From the NCBI RefSeq assembly GCF_000472785.1, contig NZ_AXAL01000019.1:1-64000 (forward strand): a DNA stretch of 64,000 nucleotides, read 5' to 3'. The translations under genes were made by a program, and so were the position numbers. Shown piece by piece: positions 51,146-61,017 of the stretch. The stretch is from Mesorhizobium loti CJ3sym (GTDB taxonomy: Bacteria > Pseudomonadota > Alphaproteobacteria > Rhizobiales > Rhizobiaceae). Under the pieces are notes generated by a model, which was given only the letters and a program-made list of their open reading frames with translations, had not been told where the DNA came from and did no database searches. Within the stretch, counting starts at the first letter, position 1; every line of letters starts with the position of its first letter.

Positions 51146-54100
51146 TCGGCGTAACCTGCAGCGTGGGATCGACGAGGTCCCGTGGCCGCAGACCCTTCGG
51201 CATGCTTCGCGGATCGAGTCCGGGCCCACCATGATGGGCTTCGTCGCCCCGCCCATGGGGAAGCGGAAACGGCGTCTCGCGATTGCCCACGCTGGCGAGT
51301 TCCCCCGAAAGGTCGGTGAGGGAATGGGCGACGAGGTGGACCACCTCGCCCTCCCGCTGAATCTTGCCGCGAACTGCTAGCATCGAGGAGGAGAGCAGGA
51401 CGCGGCGGAACTTCTCGAAGACCTTCACCCAGACCACGACATTGGCGGCGCCAGTCTCATCTTCCATGGTCAGGAACATCACGCCCTTGGCCGAGCCCGG
51501 GCGTTGGCGGACGAGGACAAGGCCCGCCGCCTCCAGCCAGCGCCCATCACCCGCCTGCATCGCGTCGCGGCAGGTGACGATCCGGCGCCGCGCGAGATCG
51601 GAACGCAGGAAGGACAGCGGGTGGCTGCGAAGGGTGAGGCCGATATGGCCGTAGTCCTCGACGACTTCCCGACCCGCCGTCATCGGCCGCAGCACCAACG
51701 CCGGTTCATGGATTTCCGACACGGTCCGCTGTTCGCGAGCCGATGCGGCGGCAAAGAGCGGCAGCGGTTCATCACGCAGGCCCTTGAGCGCCCATAGTGC
51801 CTCGCGGCGCGCCAGACCCAGGTCAGGACGGAAGGCGTCAGCCTCGGCGAGTTGGACAAGCGATCCCGCCGGCATCCCGGCGCGATGCCAGAGATCGTCG
51901 ATGGAAGCGAAGGCCTCGTCGGCCCGGGCTGCAACGATCGCGGCAGCATCGGCATTGGCCAGCCCCTTGACCATGCGCAGACCGAGACGGACCGCGAAGC
52001 GACCGTCCTCGCCAATCGGCTCCAGCGTGCAGTCCCATCGGCTCGCATTGATGCAGACCGGCCGGATTTCGACGCCATGGGCCTGGGCATCCCGCACGAT
52101 CTGGGCCGGCAAGTAAAAGCCCATTGGCTGAGAATTGAGCAGTGCGCAGCAGAAGACATCGGGATGGTGGCATTTCATCCAGCTCGAGGCATAGGCGATG
52201 AGGGCGAAGCTGGCGGCGTGGCTCTCGGGAAAGCCGTAGCTACCGAAGCCTTCGAGCTGCTTGAAGGTGTTGGCCGCGAATTCCTGCGTGTAGCCATTGG
52301 CGATCATGCCGCCGATCAACTTGTCGCCGAATTTGCTGACGCCGCCGGTGTGCTTGAAGGTCGCCATGGCGCGGCGCAACTGGTCGGCCTCGCCGGCACT
52401 GAAGCCGGCGCAGACCATGGCGACCTGCATCGCCTGCTCCTGGAATAGCGGAACACCCAGTGTCTTGCCGAGGACGCGCTCGAGTTCGGGGGTAGGGAAC
52501 TCGACCGGCTCCTTGCCCTCCCGGCGGCGCAGATAAGGGTGGACCATGTCGCCCTGAATCGGACCGGGGCGCACGATGGCAACCTCGACGACGAGGTCAT
52601 AGAAGGTGCGCGGCTTGATACGGGGCAGCATCGACATCTGGGCGCGGCTCTCGATCTGGAAGACCCCGATCGTGTCGGCCTTGCGGATCATGGCGTAGGT
52701 CGCTGGGTCCTCGGCCGGGATGGTGGCCAGGTCGAGGGTCATGCCCTTGTGCTCGGCGAGGAGATCGAAGCTGCGATTCATGCAGGTAAGCATGCCGAGC
52801 GCGAGGACGTCGACCTTCATGAATTTGAGGATGTCGATGTCGTCCTTGTCCCACTCGATGACCTGGCGGTTGACCATGCGGGCCGGCTCGATCGGCGCGA
52901 GGTCGTCGAGACGGTCATTGGTCAGGACGAAGCCACCGGGATGCTGCGACAGGTGCCGGGGCGTGCCCTCGAGTTGCTGGGCCAGTTCAAGCGTCATCCG
53001 CAGCCGACGATCGGCAACATTGAGGTTGAGTTCGCGGGCGCGCTTCTCGTCGATGCCCTCGCCGTGTCCCCAGACCTGGGACGAGAGCATCTTGGTAACG
53101 TCCTCCGGTAGCCCGAGGGCCTTGCCGATGTCACGCACCGCGCCCTTAGTGTGATAGCGCACCACGGTCGAGCAGAGGGCGCTGTGGTCGCGGCCATAGG
53201 TCTCGTAGACCCACTGCATGACGATTTCGCGCCGCTCATGCTCGAAGTCGACATCGATGTCTGGGGGCTCCTTGCGCTCCTGGGAGACGAAGCGCTCGAA
53301 AAGCAGGTTGTTGCATTCGGGATCGATACTGGTGATGCCCAGCACGTAGCAGACGGCGGAGTTGGCGGCCGAGCCTCGGCCCTGGCACAGGATGTCCTTG
53401 CTGCGCGCGAACTGCACGATGGCGTTCACGGTAAGGAAGTAGGGGGCGTATTGCAGGGTCGCGATCAGGCGCAGCTCGTGCTTGATGAGCGCCACCACCT
53501 TGTCAGGAACGCCCTCGGGATAGCGTCGCTCGGCGCCTTCCCAGGTGAGGCGTTCGAACGCCTGCTGGGCCGTGAGCCCCGGCAGCATCTTCTCTTCCGG
53601 ATATTGATAGGCGAGTTCGTCGAGGGAGAAGCGGCACTGCCGCGCGATTTCGAGCGTGCGGGCGAGGGCTCCCGGATAGCGCGAAAACAGCCGCGCCATT
53701 TCCTCGGGCGGCTTGAGATAGCGGTCGGCATGGCGCTCTCGCCGGAAGCCCAATTCGTCGATGGTGATGTTGTGGCGAATGGCCGTCACCACGTCCTGGA
53801 GGACGCGCCGGCCGGGCTCGTGGAACAGGACGTCGTTCGTCACCACCGTGGGCATCCGCATTTGGGTTGCGAGGTTGGACAGTTCGTGGAGCCGGACCTG
53901 GTCGTTGGGCCGTCGGCGCAGCGTCAGCGCGAGATAGGCACGGTCGCCGAAGGTTTCGCGCAGGCGACGCAGTTGCAGGGCGCAGATTTCGTCGGCGCGA
54001 TCGGGCACGAGAACGGCGATCAGACCCTCGGCATAGTCAGGCAGGTCGCTCCATTCCAGATGACATTTCGCCTTGCCGCCGCGCTTCTTGCCCAGGGTCA

Positions 54101-54383
54101 GCAGCCGGCAAAGCCGCGAATAGGCAGCCCGGTCCGTGGGATAGACGAGCACCGACATGCCGTCGACCAGATCGAGGCGGCAGCCGACGATAAGTCTGAC
54201 GCCGGTATCCTTGGCCGCCTGATGGGCCCGCACGATGCCGGCCAATGAATTGCGGTCGACCACCGCAAGGGCCGCGATGCCGAGCGCCGCGGCCTGCGCG
54301 AAGAGGTCATCGCAGGAGCTGGCGCCACGCAGAAACGAGAAGTGGCTGGTGACCTGCAGTTCGGCATAGCGCGGCCCGCTCAT
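51117..54383 (-). CDS. dnaE2: DnaE2, error-prone DNA polymerase III alpha homologue
   Basis: A 1088-residue C-family polymerase that performs translesion synthesis after damage together with ImuA and ImuB. The N-terminal PHP domain starts ELQVTSHFSFLRGASSCDDL; catalytic blocks include EPPDIDVDFEHERREIV and DVLALGMLTCMNRSFDLL; the C-terminal OB-fold region is near ETGAANVVVWVKVFEKFRRV. ATG 54383 overlaps the imuB stop by 4 bases. It is intact and of normal length. It completes the imuA-imuB-dnaE2 operon. Confidence 0.96.
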   Translation of the reverse strand: MSGPRYAELQVTSHFSFLRGASSCDDLFAQAAALGIAALAVVDRNSLAGIVRAHQAAKDTGVRLIVGCRLDLVDGMSVLVYPTDRAAYSRLCRLLTLGKKRGGKAKCHLEWSDLPDYAEGLIAVLVPDRADEICALQLRRLRETFGDRAYLALTLRRRPNDQVRLHELSNLATQMRMPTVVTNDVLFHEPGRRVLQDVVTAIRHNITIDELGFRRERHADRYLKPPEEMARLFSRYPGALARTLEIARQCRFSLDELAYQYPEEKMLPGLTAQQAFERLTWEGAERRYPEGVPDKVVALIKHELRLIATLQYAPYFLTVNAIVQFARSKDILCQGRGSAANSAVCYVLGITSIDPECNNLLFERFVSQERKEPPDIDVDFEHERREIVMQWVYETYGRDHSALCSTVVRYHTKGAVRDIGKALGLPEDVTKMLSSQVWGHGEGIDEKRARELNLNVADRRLRMTLELAQQLEGTPRHLSQHPGGFVLTNDRLDDLAPIEPARMVNRQVIEWDKDDIDILKFMKVDVLALGMLTCMNRSFDLLAEHKGMTLDLATIPAEDPATYAMIRKADTIGVFQIESRAQMSMLPRIKPRTFYDLVVEVAIVRPGPIQGDMVHPYLRRREGKEPVEFPTPELERVLGKTLGVPLFQEQAMQVAMVCAGFSAGEADQLRRAMATFKHTGGVSKFGDKLIGGMIANGYTQEFAANTFKQLEGFGSYGFPESHAASFALIAYASSWMKCHHPDVFCCALLNSQPMGFYLPAQIVRDAQAHGVEIRPVCINASRWDCTLEPIGEDGRFAVRLGLRMVKGLANADAAAIVAARADEAFASIDDLWHRAGMPAGSLVQLAEADAFRPDLGLARREALWALKGLRDEPLPLFAAASAREQRTVSEIHEPALVLRPMTAGREVVEDYGHIGLTLRSHPLSFLRSDLARRRIVTCRDAMQAGDGRWLEAAGLVLVRQRPGSAKGVMFLTMEDETGAANVVVWVKVFEKFRRVLLSSSMLAVRGKIQREGEVVHLVAHSLTDLSGELASVGNRETPFPLPHGRGDEAHHGGPGLDPRSMPKGLRPRDLVDPTLQVTPIKVKTRDFR

Positions 54384-55900
54384 GCGAAAACCCCATGCAG
54401 GAACCACTTATGGGAACCGGTCTCAGGATCCTCGCCGTCACCGGCGCGGTAGATCCAGAAGCGATCGCCGCTTTCGTCCTCCACCTGAAAATAGTCGCGC
54501 ACGGCGATCAGTTCGGCATCGCGCTGCCACCATTCGCCGAAGACGCGTTCGGGGCCGTCGGCGCGCATGACGCGGCGGCGGATACCGCGCCAACTGAACC
54601 AGACCGGCGGATGGTCGGGCAGCAAAGCCATCGTCTCGATGGGTTCAGGATGGCCGAGCAGGCGCGGTGGGCGCGGCCATTCGCCCGGCCAACTCGTCCC
54701 GTCATCGGGGGCGCTGGGCGCAACGCGACGAACCGAGCGTTCCGGCACGTCGCTCTCGACAGGGGCGAACCGGTAGAGCCGCTGTTCACCGATCCGGTTG
54801 GCGAGCGTATCGATGAGGTCGGTAATGTCGGGTTCAGGCCCCTCGACCTGCGAGGAGATGATCTGCTTGCTGCCGAACGGCTCGGCGAGTGTGGCGGCCA
54901 GCGTCATCACCTCGATGCCGAAGCCGGGATCGATAGTCTCGATGCGATCGGTGAGGAGCCGGGTCAGCCGTTTGACGTCCCGCACCGGCACGGCGGTGCC
55001 GGCGCGGATGGCCTCGATGCGGTTGTCGACGCGATGAAACAGCAGGTCAAGCCGGCGGGCGCCAAGCCCCTTGGCCTCGAGCGCTTCGCAGAGCGCGGCG
55101 ACGAGCTTGCCGGTGTAGCGGGCGATGGTCTCGGCGGCGCCGATCGGCTCGCCGAAGGGCCGGCGCACCTCGATCAAATCAGGAGAGCGGATCGGCTCGA
55201 AGGGTTCGCCACGCCGGCCCATGGCCTGATCGAGACGGCGGCCGAGCTCGGGCCCAAAACGCAGGGTAAGCGAGGCGCGCGGCGCCGCCTCGACTTCGCC
55301 CACGCGCTCGAAGCCGAGCGTATGCAGGCCTTCGACGATCTCCGGAGCAAGACGCAAGGCACCGATCGAGAGATTGCGCACGATCGACGGCGCTTGCCCC
55401 AGTGGCGCGACGAAGGTCGGCCGGGCGAGGAAGCGCGCGCAGGCATGCGCAGCGCCCCAGGTGTCCGCGACGGCGACACGCGCCTCGATGCCGGAGGCTG
55501 CCATACGAGACACCAGTCCTTGGAGCATCGCGTTCTCGCCGCCATGCAGATGGTCGGCGCCGGTCGTGTCGATGATGAGCCCGTCGGGCGGATCGGCGGC
55601 GACGATCGGGGCATAGCGCAGCGACCAGAGCGCCATTCGATCGAGCCCCGCGGCATCGCCCGACGCATCGAGGTCGAAGCTCTGCAGATTGGGCACCAGG
55701 ACCTGCGCCTTGCTTGCGGGGATGCCGACGCGCAGGCCAGCCGCGCGCGCCGCCGCATCCACGGCCAGCACGAGGCGCCGGTTTCCCTGCCGGCCGAGCA
55801 TCACGATCGGGGTCTCAGCCGAGGGCGCGGACTGGCCCAGGGCGCGCCTTAGGCGATCGGTCGGCCAAGTCGGAAAATAGAGCGAGACGACCCTTGTCAT
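54380..55900 (-). CDS. imuB: ImuB, Y-family-like mutasome adaptor
   Basis: A 506-residue Y-family relative without polymerase activity that links DnaE2 and ImuA to the sliding clamp. The start MTRVVSLYFPTWPTDRLRRA is typical. The usual acidic catalytic pair of Y-family enzymes is missing: the N-terminal DxD is replaced by YFPTW and the SxDE region by IIDTTGADHLHG. The C-terminus (WFSWRGIRRRVMRADGPERV, RDYFQVEDESGDRFWIYR) is conserved. It overlaps imuA by 86 bases and dnaE2 by 4. Confidence 0.94.
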   Translation of the reverse strand: MTRVVSLYFPTWPTDRLRRALGQSAPSAETPIVMLGRQGNRRLVLAVDAAARAAGLRVGIPASKAQVLVPNLQSFDLDASGDAAGLDRMALWSLRYAPIVAADPPDGLIIDTTGADHLHGGENAMLQGLVSRMAASGIEARVAVADTWGAAHACARFLARPTFVAPLGQAPSIVRNLSIGALRLAPEIVEGLHTLGFERVGEVEAAPRASLTLRFGPELGRRLDQAMGRRGEPFEPIRSPDLIEVRRPFGEPIGAAETIARYTGKLVAALCEALEAKGLGARRLDLLFHRVDNRIEAIRAGTAVPVRDVKRLTRLLTDRIETIDPGFGIEVMTLAATLAEPFGSKQIISSQVEGPEPDITDLIDTLANRIGEQRLYRFAPVESDVPERSVRRVAPSAPDDGTSWPGEWPRPPRLLGHPEPIETMALLPDHPPVWFSWRGIRRRVMRADGPERVFGEWWQRDAELIAVRDYFQVEDESGDRFWIYRAGDGEDPETGSHKWFLHGVFA

Positions 55901-56576
55901 CGCAGGCTTCCACTTCAAAGTCGGCGCTTTCTCCAGCCCGCACCCGGATCAGCTCGAGTTGCCAGCGCGCGCGGCCGACGCCGGGGACTGGCAGGGGGCG
56001 GGAGGGAAGCGCAGTGACGCGCCAGCGGCTGACCGCCGCGGTCGGTTGTCCAAAATCGGTTGCCTCGGTCTGCCGGCGCCAGCGGCGGATGGCGATGCCG
56101 ATGGCGCCAGAGGTTTCGGCGGCCAGTTGCAGTCGACGGGAGGCGGTCATCGAAAGGCGGGCCAGTTCGGCCACGACGCATCCTAGGCCGCCATGGCGAA
56201 GCCCCTCCTCGAAACAGGCGAGCACCGAAGCCTCGTCGCCCGCCTCGACATAGACGACGCGGCCGGGCAGCAGCCCGGCCTGGGCGAGGGCAGGGGCGAA
56301 GAGATCCTGCCGGGTGACACACCAGAGCACCTTGCCCTTGGTGCGCGCGGCGACGCCGGCGGCGAACAGCGCCGCCGCAGCCCCATCGATCGCCCCGTTC
56401 CGGCCGCCGGCAACCTCGTGCAGCGCGCCGAGCGCCAACCCGCCTCCCGGCAGGACCTTGTCGATCGAGGCGACGCCGAATGGCAGCGTCGCGCGGTTAC
56501 GCGCCGGCCCGCCTTCGAGGCGCGCGATTCGCTCGCGAAGCGCGGCGATAGCAGGGCTGGCGGCCGGCTGACCCAT
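55815..56576 (-). CDS. imuA: ImuA, RecA-like mutasome protein
   Basis: A 253-residue RecA-like protein (SulA-like in older annotation) required with ImuB and DnaE2 for induced mutagenesis. Blocks LPFGVASIDKVLPGGGLALG, LHEVAGGRNGAIDGAAAALF and VLWCVTRQDLFAPALAQAGL are typical. The start at ATG 56576 matches the family; an open frame to 57095 is a shadow of dinB. It is the first gene of the operon, 51 bases from the shared SOS box. Confidence 0.94.
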   Translation of the reverse strand: MGQPAASPAIAALRERIARLEGGPARNRATLPFGVASIDKVLPGGGLALGALHEVAGGRNGAIDGAAAALFAAGVAARTKGKVLWCVTRQDLFAPALAQAGLLPGRVVYVEAGDEASVLACFEEGLRHGGLGCVVAELARLSMTASRRLQLAAETSGAIGIAIRRWRRQTEATDFGQPTAAVSRWRVTALPSRPLPVPGVGRARWQLELIRVRAGESADFEVEACDDKGRLALFSDLADRSPKARPGPVRALG

Positions 56577-56626
56577 GAACGAAACACTCTCAAACTGTCT
56601 TCCCAATGGATTTTCGGGGCTGATAT

Positions 56627-56641
56627 GTTCCTTATTTGTTC
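56627..56641. promoter_or_regulatory. LexA (SOS) box between imuA and dinB
   Basis: GTTC-CTTATTT-GTTC matches the alphaproteobacterial LexA site GTTC-N7-GTTC exactly. It lies 51 bases upstream of imuA and 119 bases upstream of dinB, which are divergent, so one box could control both. Confidence 0.85.
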
Positions 56642-56759
56642 TCTTTGGTGTCCGAGAGTCAATCGGACTCGTTGCGCCGCTCCGAGAGTTGATCCCAGAC
56701 TGTCCTTGATCGAGGTGCGGTCTATCTTGATATGCCACAGGTGATGCAGGGACGGCGAA

Positions 56760-57884
56760 GTGGGCGAGCAAAGCGATAGAGACCAACAAGTTGATGCGCC
56801 GGGGGAAGGGACGGCCATCCTTCGCAGGATCATCCATGTCGACATGGATGCCTTCTTCGCCTCGGTCGAACAGCGCGACAATCCGGACCTGCGCGGCAAG
56901 CCAGTGGCGGTCGGGGGCTCGGCGGCGCGCGGTGTGGTGGCGGCTGCGAGCTACGAGGCCAGAAAGTTCGGGGTGCGATCGGCCATGCCCTCGATTACCG
57001 CGAAGCGTAAATGCCCAGAGTTGATCTTCGTGCCGCCGCGCTTTGACGCCTACCGGGCCGTCTCCCAGCAGATCCACGCGATCTTCGCCGAGCACACGCC
57101 ACTCATTGAACCGCTCTCACTCGATGAGGCCTATCTCGACGTCACCGACAATCTGCAGGGCATCCCCGTCGCCACGACGATCGCGGAAATGATCCGCGCG
57201 AAAATCAAGTCCGAAACCGGCCTGACGGCCTCGGCCGGCGTTAGCTACAACAAATTCCTGGCCAAGCTCGCCTCCGGCCAGAACAAGCCCGATGGGCTGT
57301 TCGTCATCACTCCGAAGCAGGGTCCCGCCTTTGTCGAGGCCTTGCCCGTGCGGAAGTTTCATGGCGTTGGCCCGGCGACCGCAGCCAAGATGGCTCGGCT
57401 CGGCATCGAAACTGGTGTCGACCTGCGCGCAAAGAGCTTGGCCTTTCTGGAGGAGAAGTTCGGGAAAGCGGGTCCATACTATTACTGGATCGCCCGCGGC
57501 ATCGACGAACGCCCGGTGCGGGCCGACCGCGAGCGCAAGTCCGTTGGAGCCGAGGACACCTTCGCAAGCGATTTGTTCGATCTCGAAAGTGCCCGCAAGG
57601 AGCTGGCGGCATTGGTCGCCAAGGTCTGGCGATATTGCGAGGCAAGATCGATCCAGGGTCGCACGGTGACATTGAAGGTGAAATTCGCCGACTTCCAGCA
57701 GATCACGCGCAGCCGCACGATCGGGGGTGTCATCGAGGGCGAAGCCGACCTGGCGACCGTCAGCGGCACCCTCCTCGATCAGGTATTTCCTGTCAGCAAG
57801 GGGATCCGCCTGCTCGGGGTGACACTTTCAAATCTCACCGGAACGCGAACCGAGGCCGATCGGCAGATGTCGCTGACGATCTAG
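56760..57884 (+). CDS. dinB: DinB, DNA polymerase IV
   Basis: A 374-residue Y-family translesion polymerase. Catalytic acids are in HVDMDAFFASVEQ and SLDEAYLDVT; GVSYNKFLAKLASGQNKPDG and FHGVGPATAAKMARLG (helix-hairpin-helix) follow, then the little finger. The start is GTG 56760; the first 20 residues are poorly conserved, so a start nearer RRIIHVDMD is possible. It is divergent from imuA with a LexA box between them. It appears intact. Confidence 0.95.
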   Translation: MGEQSDRDQQVDAPGEGTAILRRIIHVDMDAFFASVEQRDNPDLRGKPVAVGGSAARGVVAAASYEARKFGVRSAMPSITAKRKCPELIFVPPRFDAYRAVSQQIHAIFAEHTPLIEPLSLDEAYLDVTDNLQGIPVATTIAEMIRAKIKSETGLTASAGVSYNKFLAKLASGQNKPDGLFVITPKQGPAFVEALPVRKFHGVGPATAAKMARLGIETGVDLRAKSLAFLEEKFGKAGPYYYWIARGIDERPVRADRERKSVGAEDTFASDLFDLESARKELAALVAKVWRYCEARSIQGRTVTLKVKFADFQQITRSRTIGGVIEGEADLATVSGTLLDQVFPVSKGIRLLGVTLSNLTGTRTEADRQMSLTI

Positions 57885-57896
57885 GACTGGCTGCAC

Positions 57897-59818
57897 CTAT
57901 CGGACTGCTTTTCGGATCCGCTCTGTCAGCGTTTGTTCGACATCGAAATAGCCCTCCCAGGCGTCGGACTTCTGAGCCCGGGCGGCGGCAGCGAAAACAT
58001 CAAATGCGCTGGCGCTCTCGAATGTCGGCAGTTCATCCCAAGTGACGGGCACGGCGCATGACGCACCGGATCGCGCCCGGGTCGACCACGGGCAAATTGC
58101 CGTGGCGCCCTGTCCGTTGCGGAGATAGTCGATGAACATGCGGCCTTTGCGTCTCGCCTTGCTCATGTTCGCGACGAAGCGGGACGGATCCGTGCGGGCA
58201 AGCAGTTCGGCGAAGTCCTGGCAGAAGCTCTTGACCGCTTCCCAGTCGGCCTCGGGAACGAGTGGAACGACGACGTGGACACCCTTGCCACCGGACAGCA
58301 GCGGCCAGGATTGGAGGCCGAGGGCGTCCAGAACGCCGTGGATGTCGAGTGCGGCCTCCTTGACGTCAGCAAAGCCCAGGCCCTCGTCGGGGTCGATGTC
58401 GAAGATTATCCGGTGCGGCAGGCTCGGCTGCTGGCGCAGGCTGCCCCAGACGTGGAATTCGAGCACGTTCATCTGGACGCCGGCGATCAGCCCTGCCAGG
58501 TCGTCGACCCAAACGATCCGGCTTTCCTTGCCGGACATCTTCTCCAATTGGCCATCATGGATAGCCTTGGGCATGCCAGGCAGCTTGTGCTTTTGAAAGA
58601 AAGTCTTTTGCAGGTCACCATCGGTGTCGCGTACGAGCGACAGGGGCCGATCCTCGATGTGCGGCAGCATCTTCTCGGCCACGGCGGCGTAGTATGCGGC
58701 GAGCGCGGCCTTGGTCACCTCAGTGCCGGGGTACATGACTTTGTCAGGATGGGTCAGCGTCACGCCGACCGCACCAGCGATCTCCTTGCCCATCGCGGGA
58801 TCAAGATTGGCGCCGGCGGTGGCCGGCGCCCTCGGCATTTCCATCACGACCTGGTCAGCGCGCTTGTCTTCGCGCATGCCCTCAAAGCTGGGGTGCCGCA
58901 GGCTGCCGTCCGGAATAGGTCACCTCAGCAACGAGCTCGGGTTTGACCCACACGGCGCGGCGCGCAATGTCGCGTGGCACGGATGCGAAGGCGGGTTTGT
59001 CGAGGCGGCGTTTCTCCAGCTGCGCGAGGATGGCCTTGCGCATCGCCTGGGTAAACCCGGTGCCGACGCGGCCCCGATAGATCAACTTGCCGTTCTCATA
59101 GGTGCCAAGGATCAGCGACGCCATCCCGTGGCCAGTGTCGCTTGGACGATAGCCGCCAACCACGAATTCCTGTCGTTTTGTGCACTTGATCTTGAGCCAG
59201 CTCGCGGTGCGGTCGCCGACATAGCGGCCGTCCGCGCGCTTGGCGATGATGCCCTCATGGCCGCCGGCGCACATGGCCCCGAAGACTTGTCTGCCATTGT
59301 CAGCGATGTGGCTGGAAAACTGCAGGCTGTCGTCGGAAGCCCGCTCGCCCAGTAGCGCCGCAAGCCGTTCCTTGCGCTCGAGCAGGGGCCGGTTGGACAG
59401 GTCCTTCCCGTCCAATTCGAGCAAATCGAAGGCATAGAACTTGAGCGGCAGGCCAGCAGCGATGCCCGTCTTCAAAATGGAGAAGTTGGTGCGGCCTTCG
59501 CTGTCGATGGCGACGATCTCGCCGTCGATCAACGCTGCCCCTTTGGTCAATGTCCGACGGCGGCAGGATCACCTTGAACTGGCGCGTCCAGTCGTGGCCG
59601 TTACGGGTATAGACCACGACTTCCGAGCCGGAGACGGCGACCTGCGCGCGGTAGCCGTCGAACTTCATTTCGAAAAGCCAGTTGGCGCCCACTGGTATTT
59701 CGCCGGTCAGGGTACAGAGCTGGAACGGGCGAAACTTGGGGAGGGCGTATCGCGGGGTAGATTCTGAGTCTCTGCGCGGTGTGCGCTTCTTGCTGGTGGT
59801 AGCCTCTACGGCCGACAT
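57897..59818 (-). pseudogene. ligD: LigD-type NHEJ ligase-polymerase with two frameshifts
   Basis: A two-domain LigD whose pieces lie in three frames. From ATG 59818 the ligase domain starts (FEMKFDGYRAQVAV with the catalytic Lys; TRNGHDWTRQFKV). A one-base change near 59555 moves to GAALIDGEIVAID, EGIIAKRADGRYV and the OB fold. A second near 58905 moves to GSLRHPSFEGMREDK and the polymerase domain (PGTEVTKAALAAYY, RIIFDIDPDEGLGF, GGKGVHVVVPLV), ending at 57897. No N-terminal phosphoesterase domain is present. Without the indels it would be about 640 residues. It is convergent with dinB. Confidence 0.88.
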
Positions 59819-59948
59819 GGTAAACTCAAATACATGGTGCGATTCAATACTCCCGGCTGTGATTTTGTTCCACAGGCGCGTTGATGCATCGAACCGGAAG
59901 AGTTCGGTCGCGTTGTTCGGGACTGGAACCCAATCCTTGGAGGACGAA

Positions 59949-60130
59949 ATGGCTACTACTCAAACAACTCGTGGCGCAGCCAGGACCGCGCGAAGGTCGC
60001 TGGCGGGCAGGATCATGAGGTGAAATACGAGGCGGGCAAGACCGGGGCCAGCAAGGCCGACGTGAAGTCGGCGGTGAAATCGGTCGGCAACAGTCGCAAG
60101 AAGGTCGAGGACAAGCTGCGCAAGAAATAA
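59949..60130 (+). pseudogene. DUF3606-like small protein with N-terminal frameshift
   Basis: The start ATG 59949 gives MATTQ and then a chance run to a stop at 60021-60023. A one-base shift near 59963 opens SQDRAKVAGGQDHEVKYEAG and TGASKADVKSAVKSVGNSRK up to the stop at 60128, the pattern of the small DUF3606 proteins common in rhizobia. GGAGG precedes the ATG. It is divergent from ligD and 18 bases before the exonuclease gene. Confidence 0.75.
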
Positions 60131-60148
60131 GTCCGGCCACACCGGCGG

Positions 60149-60926
60149 ATGGTTCGCATCGCCACCTTCAATGTGAACGGCGTCAACGGTCGGCTGCCGG
60201 TGCTCCTCAAATGGCTGGCGGCCACCAACTACGACATCGTGTGCCTCCAGGAACTGAAAACGTCCGACGAGAAGTTTCCGATCGAGGCCATCCGCGAGGC
60301 TGGGTACAGCGCCATTTGGCACGGACAGAAATCCTACAACGGAGTGGCCATTCTATCCCAGGGAACAGACCCGGTCGAACGCCGGCGCGGCCTTCCCGGC
60401 GACCTCGATGACACCCATAGCCGCTACCATCGAGGCCGACGTCGACGGGCTCGTTGTCGGCTGCCTCTACCTGTCGAATGGGAATCCGGCGCCTGGTCCC
60501 AAGTTCGACTACAAGCTGCGCTGGTTCGACCGTCTGATCACCTACGGACAAGAGCTGCTCGAATCGGGGGCGCCGACTGTGCTGTGTGGAGACTACAATG
60601 TCGTTCCAACCCCCATCGACGCGGTGGCGCCGCGACGATGGCTCGGCGATGCGGTCTATTTCCCCGAGAGCCGACAAGCCTATGCCGAGATGCTTGACGA
60701 TGGATGGACCGACGCGGTTCGGCCCGTCCATCCGGAGAAGGGCGTCTACACCTATTGGAATTTCTCCTTCGGCGGCGGCTACGACAGGAGCTCAGGCCTG
60801 CGAATGGACCATCTGCTCTTAAGTCCGTCGTTGACACCGCAGCTACGAGGGGCCGGGGTGGATGACAAAGTGCGAGGGTGGGAAAAGCCAAGCGACCATG
60901 CCCCTACATGGATCGAACTCGACTAA
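60149..60926 (+). pseudogene. exodeoxyribonuclease III-type AP endonuclease with one frameshift
   Basis: An EEP-family nuclease. The N-terminal part (RIATFNVNGVNGRLPVLLKW, CLQELKTSDEKFP with catalytic Glu, WHGQKSYNGVAILS) is in one frame; the rest (LVVGCLYLSNGNPAPGPKFD, VLCGDYNVVPTPID, SSGLRMDHLLLSPSL, KPSDHAPTWIELD) is in the next. The break is at about 60427, where CGCTACCATCGAG would be in frame with one C fewer. Full length would be about 258 residues, normal for ExoIII. All catalytic residues are still readable. It lies in the same damaged repair cluster as ligD. Confidence 0.87.
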
Positions 60927-61017
60927 TCTTACGAGGCTGTGCGGGTGCGAATAATGCTTCCAGGCGCCGTGCCGTACGACCCGACTGAAACCCATTTCTT
61001 GCCGTGGTATGCTTTGA

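Noticed and set aside
53151..54248. 365-residue plus-strand frame opposite dnaE2
   Set aside because: Antisense to the PHP and polymerase region of dnaE2; no motif.
54395..55852. 485-residue plus-strand frame opposite imuB
   Set aside because: It is antisense to a gene with clear family motifs and shows no domain of its own; high GC content produces such long shadow frames.
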